From: an uncultured bacterium
GTDB taxonomy: Bacteria; Verrucomicrobiota; Verrucomicrobiia; Opitutales; Intestinicryptomonadaceae
Direction of reading: 5' to 3'
NCBI GenBank assembly: GCA_905214995.1
Contig: CAJMOT010000128.1
Coordinates: 1 to 5,719 of the forward strand
DNA: 5,719 bases
The notes beneath the pieces were generated by a model. It was not told the origin of the DNA. It made no database searches and worked only from the letters and a program-made list of their open reading frames with translations. A program made the translations under genes and the position numbers. Below are positions 1 to 5,248 of this stretch, one piece after another. The number at the start of each line of letters is the position of its first letter. Positions within the stretch are counted from its first letter, which is position 1.

Positions 1-258
1 GATTCCCGCGAGCCCGCCGCCGGCGACGAGGACGTCGCACTTCAAATCCGCCCTGCGCATGAGCTTTTCGCCCTCCGCCGAGCCCGGGGCGGAATCGGGC
101 TGGAGGCTCGCCAGCCTGCGCGAGTTGTCGTCGGTTGGCAGCGGGCGCGCCAGAACCTGCGGCGCCTTTATTATCGCCGAATATCCGAAGAGCGAAGCCG
201 CCGACGCCGCGAGAAACCCGCGGCGCCCCATTTTGTTTTTGCCGTTTTCCGTTCCCAT
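1..258 (-). CDS. Tat-exported FAD-dependent oxidoreductase, N-terminal fragment
   Basis: Only the first 86 residues are present; the frame is still open at the left edge. Reading from the ATG at 258, the protein has a twin-arginine signal, MGRRGFLAASAASLFGYSAI (residues 10-29), with Arg12-Arg13 followed by Gly-Phe-Leu and a hydrophobic stretch, so it is probably exported folded with its cofactor. After a polar linker of about 35 residues comes CDVLVAGGGLAGI (74-86). This is the first beta strand and glycine loop (GxGxxG type) of a Rossmann fold that binds FAD. The layout matches the complete oxidoreductase at 2903-4261, so the same broad family (PF12831-like FAD-dependent oxidoreductases) is likely; the substrate is unknown. 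Met10 could be an alternative start that keeps the signal. No convincing Shine-Dalgarno sequence precedes either Met. The gene is transcribed away from csoR and shares its 148-base upstream region. The Tat plus FAD reading is strong; the exact family is uncertain because the catalytic part is missing. Confidence 0.8.
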   Translation of the reverse strand, partial: MGTENGKNKMGRRGFLAASAASLFGYSAIIKAPQVLARPLPTDDNSRRLASLQPDSAPGSAEGEKLMRRADLKCDVLVAGGGLAGI

Positions 259-281
259 TGTGCAGATGTTTTTCGAGTACG

Positions 282-309
282 AATAAAGCGCGCGCCGCCT
301 CTCTGTAAA
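282..309 (-). promoter_or_regulatory. Possible sigma-70-like promoter for the leftward oxidoreductase
   Basis: On the minus strand TTTACA (309 to 304) and TTTATT (287 to 282) are spaced by 16 bases. They match the TTGACA and TATAAT consensus at 5 and 4 of 6 positions. A start a few bases further on would give a leader of roughly 20 bases before the ATG at 258. This rests on consensus matching only. Confidence 0.3.
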
Positions 310-327
310 GCGAAATCGGCGAAGAGG

Positions 328-343
328 AAAATTTTTTAAAAAA
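328..343. promoter_or_regulatory. A/T-only island between divergent genes (possible UP element or bent DNA)
   Basis: Sixteen consecutive A/T bases, AAAATTTTTTAAAAAA, include the perfect 12-base palindrome TTTTTTAAAAAA at 332-343. It stands out in a GC-rich region and lies upstream of csoR, between the two divergent genes. Tracts like this often act as an upstream promoter element or as a bend. It is not followed by a G/C stem, so it does not look like a terminator. The role is inferred from composition and position. Confidence 0.35.
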
Positions 344-362
344 GCTCTTGCAATCCGATAAA

Positions 363-388
363 TGGGGTATAGGGGTATACCCTATATT
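363..388 (+). promoter_or_regulatory. Probable CsoR operator (G-tract palindrome) overlapping the csoR promoter
   Basis: The core TATAGGGGTATACCCTATA (368-386) consists of 7-base inverted arms TATAGGG and CCCTATA around a 5-base spacer, and also contains the perfect palindrome GGGTATACCC (373-382). GGGGTAT occurs twice, at 364-370 and 372-378, with an 8-base period. Runs of G/C flanked by TA-rich steps are the known style of CsoR/RcnR-family operators. The element sits 20 bases before the csoR start, where autorepression would be expected. The best -10 candidate, TATATT at 383-388, touches its right arm. No -35 box is well spaced: TTGCAA at 348-353 is 29 bases away. The operator call is therefore stronger than the promoter call. 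Confidence 0.72.
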
Positions 389-393
389 TTGAG

Positions 394-399
394 AAAGGA
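394..399 (+). promoter_or_regulatory. csoR: Ribosome binding site that decides the csoR start
   Basis: AAAGGA lies 7 bases before the GTG at 407, a good Shine-Dalgarno position. The in-frame ATG at 362 has no such site and lies at the left edge of the operator palindrome. This supports GTG 407 as the true start. Confidence 0.65.
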
Positions 400-406
400 A
401 AATTCC

Positions 407-673
407 GTGACCAGAACGCAGGAAGAAAAGAAAAGGCTCGTCTCGCGCATAAAGCGCATAGAGGGGCAGATGAAAACGCTCGAAAAGATGGTTGACCGCG
501 ACGCCCCGTGCGTCGAGGTAATGCGCCTGATAAACTCCGCCTCCGGCGCCCTCAAAGGCCTGCTCACGAAAATCGTGACGGACCACCTCAACGGGTGCAT
601 ATCGGCGGCGATGGACAAGAGGGACGCCAAGCTCGTGGACGAGCTCGCGGACTTCTTCAAAACTTTGAAGTGA
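407..673 (+). CDS. csoR: CsoR-family metal-sensing transcriptional repressor
   Basis: This 88-residue protein is a member of the CsoR/RcnR/FrmR family (DUF156, PF02583): small all-helical repressors that bind G-tract operators as tetramers and release DNA when a metal or other effector binds. The family hallmark RIKRIEGQ is at 14-21. The effector site is Cys35 in APC, then His60 and Cys64 in DHLNGC, which matches the Cys-His-Cys set of Cu(I)-sensing CsoR proteins. FrmR-type formaldehyde sensors lack the last Cys, and the Ni/Co sensor RcnR has His there plus an N-terminal His, which is absent here. The nickel sensor InrS also has a Cys-His-Cys core, so copper is likely but not certain. The residue before Cys35 is Pro rather than the Tyr of M. 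tuberculosis CsoR. The GTG start was chosen over ATG 362 because of the ribosome binding site and because family members begin close to the EEKKRL helix. The gene lies 7 bases upstream of the efflux ATPase, so the two are almost certainly one autoregulated operon. Confidence 0.9.
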   Translation: MTRTQEEKKRLVSRIKRIEGQMKTLEKMVDRDAPCVEVMRLINSASGALKGLLTKIVTDHLNGCISAAMDKRDAKLVDELADFFKTLK

Positions 674-680
674 CGAAACC

Positions 681-2756
681 ATGAAAGACGAAAATTGCGA
701 AGGCGGATGCCGCCGTCCGGACAATGAAAACGGCGGGGAATGCCGCTGCCATGCGGGAAAAGAGCGCGGCGGAGCGGGCGAAAATGGCGGGGGGCATTGT
801 TGCTGCCATTCCGGCAAAAAAGGCGGCGCGGGCTGCTGTTCCTCGGGCGGCGGCGGGGATTCCCGCCGCGGGCTGAAGCTGTGGATTTCGGCAGCCGCCA
901 TCGCCCTGAGCTTTCTTGCGGGCGAATATCCCGAAAGCTTGCCGCTCTATCCGCTGACCGACCCCGCGTGGGTGGCGGTCATACTCTGCGCCGCGCCGAT
1001 CTTCCGCGCTGCGGGAAGATCCTTTTTCATAGAGCGCAAGGTAACGAGCCCGCTTTTGGTGAGCCTTGCGATGGCGGGGGCGTTCGCGCTTCAAATCGCC
1101 GACTTTTTAGGCCTCGAACACGGGGCGGGGCACTGGCACGGCAGCTACATATTCGTGGCGGCTGAAATCGCGTTCCTGATGTCGCTCGGCGAATGGCTCG
1201 AGGAGCGCACGGTCAGGAAGTCGCGCATGGGGATAGAGTCTCTCGCGAAGCTCCTGCCGAAGACGGCCACGGTAAAAACCGGCGGAAGGGAGGAGGAGAT
1301 CCCCGCCGGCGAAATAAGGAAGGGCCAGACGGTGTGCGTCAAAGCGCACTCGATATTCCCCGTGGACGCGAGAATCGAAAGCGGCTCGACGAGCGCGGAC
1401 GAGTCTTCCATAACGGGCGAGAGCGTGCCCGTGGAGAAGTCGGCCGGAGATCTGGTTTACGCGGGCACGGCGAATCTCACGGGGTATGTCGAAGCCGTCG
1501 CCGTCAAAGACGCGGGGGATTCCGAGATGTCGAAGCTCGCGCGGCTCGTGGAGGAGGCCGCCGGAAAGAAGGCGCCGATTTCCCGCGCCGCGGACAGGTG
1601 GGCGGCGTGGGTTATACCGTCGGCGATAGCGGCCGCGATAATCGTGTTCTTCCTGTCGCACGCGCTGCTCGGGACGAGCTGGATAGAGTCGGCAATAAGG
1701 GGGGTTACGATACTCGTGGTGTTCTGCCCGTGCGCGTTCGTGCTCGCCACGCCGACGGCGATAGCGGCGGGGCTCGGCAACGCCGCCAAGCGCGGCATAC
1801 TCGTGAAGAGCGGCGAGGCTCTCGAGACTCTCGCCGGAATAACCAAGGCGTTTTTCGACAAGACCGGCACTCTCACCGAGGCCAGGATGCGCGTCGAGAC
1901 TTTCGAGACCTCCGGCGGGTTTGAAAGGGAGGAGATCGCGTCGCTCGCGGGGGGCGCGGAAATGCGCTCCGAGCACCCGATAGGCAGGGCGATTTTCGAG
2001 TTCGCCGAGGGCATAGCGCCCGCGAAAACCCCGGATTCCACCAATTCGCTCGTGGGCGTCGGCATAGAGGCGCTTTTCGGGGGCAGAAGAGTGTCGCTCG
2101 AAAAGCCGTCGCCAGGCAGCCCCGCCGCCGAGAAATTCAAAGGCGCAGGGCTTACCGCCGTCGCGATGAAAATCGACGGAGCGGACGCCGCGGTCTTTGG
2201 AATATCCGACACGCCGAGGCAGACGGCGAAGGCGGCGGTTGAGGAGCTCGGGCGCATGGGCATAGAGTGCGCCATAATCAGCGGAGACAACCGCGCGGCC
2301 GCCGAAAAGATCGCGGGGGAGGTTTCCATTCCTAAAGTCTACGCGCCCGTGCTGCCCGCGCAGAAACTCGAGATCATATCGGCGGCTCAGCGCGAAGGGC
2401 GGAAAGTCTGCATGATAGGCGACGGCGTGAACGACGCTCCGGCGCTCGCGCAGGCGGATTCTTCGATAGCGGTGGCGTCGCTCAAAAACGACATCGCGAT
2501 AGAGTCGGCGCAGATCTCCATAGCCGGTTCGGATCTGACGGCGATTCCCCATGCCGTCGACCTCTCCCGCGCGACGATGCGCACCATAAAGGCCAACATA
2601 ATCTTTTCGATATCGCTCAACCTGACGTCGGTCGTCCTCGCGTTTTTCGGGATAATAAACCCCGTCGTCGGGGCGCTGATTCACAATGCGTCGTCGGTGT
2701 GCGTGGTGGCCAATTCCGCGCGTCTGCTCGGGCGGAAGCCTTCCGGAGGCGCGTAA
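681..2756 (+). CDS. P1B-type heavy-metal efflux ATPase with a Cys/His-rich N-terminal tail
   Basis: A complete 691-residue P1B-type ATPase that uses ATP to move a soft or transition metal out of the cytoplasm across the inner membrane. Motifs in order: TGES actuator loop (245-248), CPC in a membrane segment (Cys349-Pro350-Cys351, part of the transport site), DKTGT with phosphorylated Asp393, the P1B-specific His-Pro in SEHP (His432-Pro433), and GDGVND (580-585). Eight membrane segments are expected: about 66-83, 96-112, 122-143, 156-171, 310-335, 342-365, 630-650 and 655-680. No HMA domain with GMTCxxC is present. The first 53 residues instead hold 9 Cys and 3 His in a Gly-rich tail, probably a flexible metal-collecting segment. 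The loop EHGAGHWHG (146-154), predicted to face the periplasm, is His-rich. The last segment reads HNASSVCVVANSARLL (668-683) instead of the CopA MxxSS signature or the Asp of ZntA/CadA, so specificity is open. CsoR upstream argues for Cu(I). The gene starts 7 bases after csoR, lacks a clear ribosome binding site (suggesting translational coupling), and is followed by a terminator. Confidence 0.93.
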   Translation: MKDENCEGGCRRPDNENGGECRCHAGKERGGAGENGGGHCCCHSGKKGGAGCCSSGGGGDSRRGLKLWISAAAIALSFLAGEYPESLPLYPLTDPAWVAVILCAAPIFRAAGRSFFIERKVTSPLLVSLAMAGAFALQIADFLGLEHGAGHWHGSYIFVAAEIAFLMSLGEWLEERTVRKSRMGIESLAKLLPKTATVKTGGREEEIPAGEIRKGQTVCVKAHSIFPVDARIESGSTSADESSITGESVPVEKSAGDLVYAGTANLTGYVEAVAVKDAGDSEMSKLARLVEEAAGKKAPISRAADRWAAWVIPSAIAAAIIVFFLSHALLGTSWIESAIRGVTILVVFCPCAFVLATPTAIAAGLGNAAKRGILVKSGEALETLAGITKAFFDKTGTLTEARMRVETFETSGGFEREEIASLAGGAEMRSEHPIGRAIFEFAEGIAPAKTPDSTNSLVGVGIEALFGGRRVSLEKPSPGSPAAEKFKGAGLTAVAMKIDGADAAVFGISDTPRQTAKAAVEELGRMGIECAIISGDNRAAAEKIAGEVSIPKVYAPVLPAQKLEIISAAQREGRKVCMIGDGVNDAPALAQADSSIAVASLKNDIAIESAQISIAGSDLTAIPHAVDLSRATMRTIKANIIFSISLNLTSVVLAFFGIINPVVGALIHNASSVCVVANSARLLGRKPSGGA
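732..833 (+). repeat. Two related CxCHxGK modules inside the ATPase N-terminus
   Basis: Residues 18-33 (732-779) read GGECRCHAGKERGGAG and residues 37-51 (789-833) read GGHCCCHSGKKGGAG. Aligned with one gap, they share the GG, C-x-C-H-x-G-K and GGAG positions. The similarity is visible in both protein and DNA and looks like a short internal duplication. A third, incomplete Cys pair follows (Cys52-Cys53). Metal binding is inferred from the ligand residues. Confidence 0.6.
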
Positions 2757-2780
2757 AGGGCGCGAAGGGAATTTATCTGG

Positions 2781-2808
2781 GAGGGGGGATTTTCCCCCTC
2801 TTTTTTTT
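2781..2808 (+). terminator. Rho-independent terminator of the csoR-ATPase operon
   Basis: GAGGGGG (2781-2787) pairs with CCCCCTC (2794-2800) to make a 7-base-pair stem with a 6-base loop, followed at once by eight T (2801-2808). It begins 25 bases after the ATPase stop codon. This is a textbook intrinsic terminator and separates the operon from the oxidoreductase gene downstream. Confidence 0.88.
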
Positions 2809-2864
2809 GCGCGCGGGCAGGGGAAAGCTTGCGAGCGGCTTCGGACTTCCAGAGATTTTTCGGC

Positions 2865-2895
2865 TTGTCTTGGCGTTTCTCAAAATAATTATAGC
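2865..2895 (+). promoter_or_regulatory. Weak promoter candidate for the second oxidoreductase
   Basis: TTGTCT (2865-2870) and TATAGC (2890-2895) are separated by 19 bases in the AT-richer stretch just before the ATG at 2903. If used, transcription would begin at about the start codon and give a leaderless or nearly leaderless mRNA, which would fit the lack of a Shine-Dalgarno sequence. The spacing is long and both boxes are imperfect. A promoter is needed somewhere in 2809-2902 because a strong terminator lies upstream. Confidence 0.22.
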
Positions 2896-2902
2896 GTATT
2901 TT

Positions 2903-4261
2903 ATGTTCAGGAGAGATTTTATAAAAAATGCGTTGTCCGCGGTCGGGGCGGTTTCTTTGGCGAAGCCCGCGTTCGCGGAAAGTCCCGCGGAAAAGCCCGG
3001 GGAATTTCGCGAGCCTGCCAGATCCGTGCCGTTGAATTCGGATTACGACATAATAGTGTGCGGCGGGGGCCCCGCGGGAATAGGGGCGGCGATAGGGGCG
3101 GCGCGCTCGGGGATGAAGACGCTCGTCGTCGAGTCGGGCGGATGCCTTGGCGGCGCTTGGACGCGCGGCCAGCTCTCGTGGGTGTTCGACTTCAAAAACG
3201 GCGGAATCTGCCGCGAGATAACGGACAGGCTCGACGCGCGCGGCGCGCGGCACGGCGGCGATTGGAAGGATTTTGTCTACGAGCCCGACGCCATGAAAAT
3301 CGTCTTGGAGGACATGGCTTCGGAGGCGGGCGCAGACCTCTTGTACTTCACGAACTGCGTCGGCGCGCACGTTGCCGGCGGTGAGATGAAAACGCTGCTT
3401 ACCGAGTCTAAGTCCGGCAGGCAGGCGTGGGGCGCCAAAATTTTCATAGACTGCACGGGCGACGGGGATGTCTGCGCCCGCGCGGGGGCGTCTTTCGAGA
3501 TGGGTGCGGAGGGCGACGGCGCGTTGCAGCCGTGCTCGTTCAACGCTATAGTGCGCGTTGAGGATGTGGACAAGCTCGCCGACAGGATCACCGCCTACAA
3601 AAAGGAAGGCCTCAACGGGCACGTTGAGGCGACCAAGCTGAATTTGAAAGATTTGCTGGATGCCGGCATAGACCCGTCGTACCACATGCCGACCCTATTC
3701 CACCTCGGCGGAAACATATTGCTGATGATGTTCAACCACCAGTACGGGGTGAGGTGCGACAGCGCAGCCGACATCACGCGGGCGACCGTGGAGGCGCGGA
3801 GGGAGGTGTTCAAGATGGCGGAGGCGCTCGCTCGCACGGATTCCCCGTGGCGCAACGTGCGCATTATCGCCACGTGCGAGCAGATCGGAATGCGCGAGGG
3901 CAGGCGCGTCAGGGGGCTCTACCGCGTCAGCCTCGACGACGCCGTCGGCGGGGCGCGCCATGCGGACGCTGCCACCCGCGCCACTTTCGGCGTTGATATC
4001 CACGCTCCGGACAAAGAGTCGAACAGGCAAAAGACCATAAAAAACATTTCGACGAAGCCCTACGACATTCCGATGCGCGCGCTCGTATGCCGCGACGTGG
4101 ACCGCCTGATGATGGCGGGCCGCTGCATAAGCGGCGACAGAATCGCCCACGCGAGCTACCGGGTGACGGGCAACGCCGTGGATATGGGGTTTTCGGCGGG
4201 GCGGGAGGCGGCAAGGCTCGTCTCCGAGGGGCGGACGCCCCATTCGCTCGCGGCGTCTTAG
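2903..4261 (+). CDS. Tat-exported FAD-dependent oxidoreductase (PF12831-like)
   Basis: A complete 452-residue protein. The start ATG 2903 was chosen because it gives a clean twin-arginine signal, MFRRDFIKNALSAVGAVSLAKPAFA, with likely cleavage after Ala25. Upstream in-frame codons run through the terminator and into the ATPase gene. The mature protein opens with the FAD-binding Rossmann motif DIIVCGGGPAGIGAA (glycine loop 54-59) and Glu77 at the end of the second strand, expected to bind the ribose. FIDCTGDGD (181-189) and the C-terminal block MAGRCISGDRIAHASYRVTGNAVDMGFSAG (from residue 404) are typical second and third FAD contacts in FAD_oxidored proteins. The family often reads AGRCIS at this place. 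Folded export by Tat agrees with cytoplasmic loading of FAD. Substrate and electron acceptor are unknown; related proteins are commonly annotated only as FAD-dependent oxidoreductases. No Shine-Dalgarno sequence is evident. Its stop overlaps that of the convergent methyltransferase gene by 4 bases, with no terminator between them. Confidence 0.88.
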   Translation: MFRRDFIKNALSAVGAVSLAKPAFAESPAEKPGEFREPARSVPLNSDYDIIVCGGGPAGIGAAIGAARSGMKTLVVESGGCLGGAWTRGQLSWVFDFKNGGICREITDRLDARGARHGGDWKDFVYEPDAMKIVLEDMASEAGADLLYFTNCVGAHVAGGEMKTLLTESKSGRQAWGAKIFIDCTGDGDVCARAGASFEMGAEGDGALQPCSFNAIVRVEDVDKLADRITAYKKEGLNGHVEATKLNLKDLLDAGIDPSYHMPTLFHLGGNILLMMFNHQYGVRCDSAADITRATVEARREVFKMAEALARTDSPWRNVRIIATCEQIGMREGRRVRGLYRVSLDDAVGGARHADAATRATFGVDIHAPDKESNRQKTIKNISTKPYDIPMRALVCRDVDRLMMAGRCISGDRIAHASYRVTGNAVDMGFSAGREAARLVSEGRTPHSLAAS

Positions 4262-5247
4262 CGCAGGCAGGAGAGTATTCTGAAAGCCGCCCCCATGTGC
4301 GCGGGGGACAGGAGCTGGGCGAGCTCGCGCTTTTTTGGGTCGAAGGGGTCGGGCGAGGAGGCGATTGATGCGATTTCGCCCTCCGCGTTCTTCATAAAAA
4401 ATCTCTCTTGCCCCATAAGCGGAAAAGTTTTGAAGCCGCATTTTTTTGCCGTGTCCAACAGCGGGCCGGCGCAGGGAGAGTGCGTGATGTCGCGTTCCCC
4501 CGCCTCCGCGAGGATGTCGGAGAATGCGCGGTGGCTCTTGTAGGCGCGCGCGGTGCCAAGCGGGAGCTCGCATATTTCAGCCGCCGTCCTGAAATAGTCG
4601 GCGAACAGCAAAACCCCGCGCCATTCCGCGCCGCAGATTTCCCCGAAAAGCCGCAGCGCGTCGAAAGATATGTCGAGCGAAAACCCCTCGACCGACGCGG
4701 CGAAGAAGTATTTGGATATGTGGGCGAGCTCCTCTTCCGACGGATCCGCTTCGGACTCTTGCGCGCGGATTTTCCCGCCGCCCGCGCCGGAGATTTCCAG
4801 AACCCTCTTGCGCCACTTGCCTCCGCGGAAGGCGAACCTCTCGAACGGCCGCGCGTCGAGAAGCTCGTTGGATATTGCGATTGCGCGCGCCGGAATCCGT
4901 ATTTTTTCCCCTAACCGCGCGGTTTTCGAGCCCTTTACGATCTGCGAACCGGGCTCCGCGCCGATCTCGTAAAATTCGTATTCTTCGGGGTTTTCCCCCG
5001 CGGAGCGCAGCATGTTTTTTGCGGAGGATTCCACGAGGGCGGAAAATATCCCCTCTTTGAGCGAGGCCGACGTGTAGAAGTCGGCGCCGCCGTAGCCTAC
5101 GCGCGTTTTGGGTTTTGCGTAGTACCCGTATTGGGCGTCGAACAGCGCGGCGCTTACGAATTCGCCGTAGCCTATTGCGCGCCCGTTGGCGGTTTTCGCG
5201 AGCTTTTCCCAGACGGGGCCTTCGAAAATTCCTGAGCGGTTTTGCAT
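4258..5247 (-). CDS. SAM-dependent methyltransferase, MidA/NDUFAF7 family (COG1565)
   Basis: A 329-residue protein of the COG1565/PF02636 family. The mitochondrial member NDUFAF7 (MidA) methylates an arginine of a complex I subunit during assembly; the bacterial target is generally unknown. Family blocks visible in order: GYGEFVSAALFDAQYGYY (26-43), GGADFYTSASL (53-63), the SAM-binding glycine loop YEIGAEPG (93-100, a variant of the usual ExGxGxG), SNELLDARPFERF (126-138), GVLLFADY (211-218, where DYG is more usual), GTARAYKSH (231-239), DITHSPCAGPLLDTAKKCGF (253-272), and a C-terminal HMGAAFRIL. The length is slightly short for the family but all blocks are present. The ATG at 5247 lies one base after the recF stop with no visible Shine-Dalgarno sequence, so translation is probably coupled to recF. 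The 3' end overlaps the convergent oxidoreductase gene by 4 bases. Confidence 0.88.
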   Translation of the reverse strand: MQNRSGIFEGPVWEKLAKTANGRAIGYGEFVSAALFDAQYGYYAKPKTRVGYGGADFYTSASLKEGIFSALVESSAKNMLRSAGENPEEYEFYEIGAEPGSQIVKGSKTARLGEKIRIPARAIAISNELLDARPFERFAFRGGKWRKRVLEISGAGGGKIRAQESEADPSEEELAHISKYFFAASVEGFSLDISFDALRLFGEICGAEWRGVLLFADYFRTAAEICELPLGTARAYKSHRAFSDILAEAGERDITHSPCAGPLLDTAKKCGFKTFPLMGQERFFMKNAEGEIASIASSPDPFDPKKRELAQLLSPAHMGAAFRILSCLR

Positions 5248-5248
5248 T

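Noticed and set aside
59..286. A 75-codon plus-strand frame
   Set aside because: It is antisense to the Tat FAD oxidoreductase start, which has a clear signal and FAD motif.
332..343. TTTTTTAAAAAA palindrome as a bidirectional terminator
   Set aside because: There is no G/C stem, and it lies upstream of both divergent genes rather than after one; a promoter-linked A/T element is more likely.
362..406. ATG at 362 as the csoR start, adding 15 residues
   Set aside because: The extension is encoded by the operator palindrome, has no ribosome binding site, and is not needed for the family fold; GTG 407 has AAAGGA 7 bases upstream.
1107..2684. A 525-codon open frame on the minus strand, antisense to the ATPase
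   Set aside because: The plus frame carries all P1B ATPase motifs. The antisense product is Arg-rich with no recognisable domain, as expected from a high-GC shadow frame.
2699..2902. ATG at 2699 as the start of the second oxidoreductase
   Set aside because: This would overlap the ATPase gene and read through the terminator, and it would bury the twin-arginine signal 68 residues into the protein.
2681..3685. A 334-codon minus-strand frame over the terminator and oxidoreductase
   Set aside because: It crosses the terminator and two supported genes, is very Arg-rich and has no recognisable motif.
3695..4573. A 292-codon minus-strand frame spanning the oxidoreductase and methyltransferase ends
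   Set aside because: Arg/Pro/His-rich shadow frame with no domain; it conflicts with two well-supported genes.
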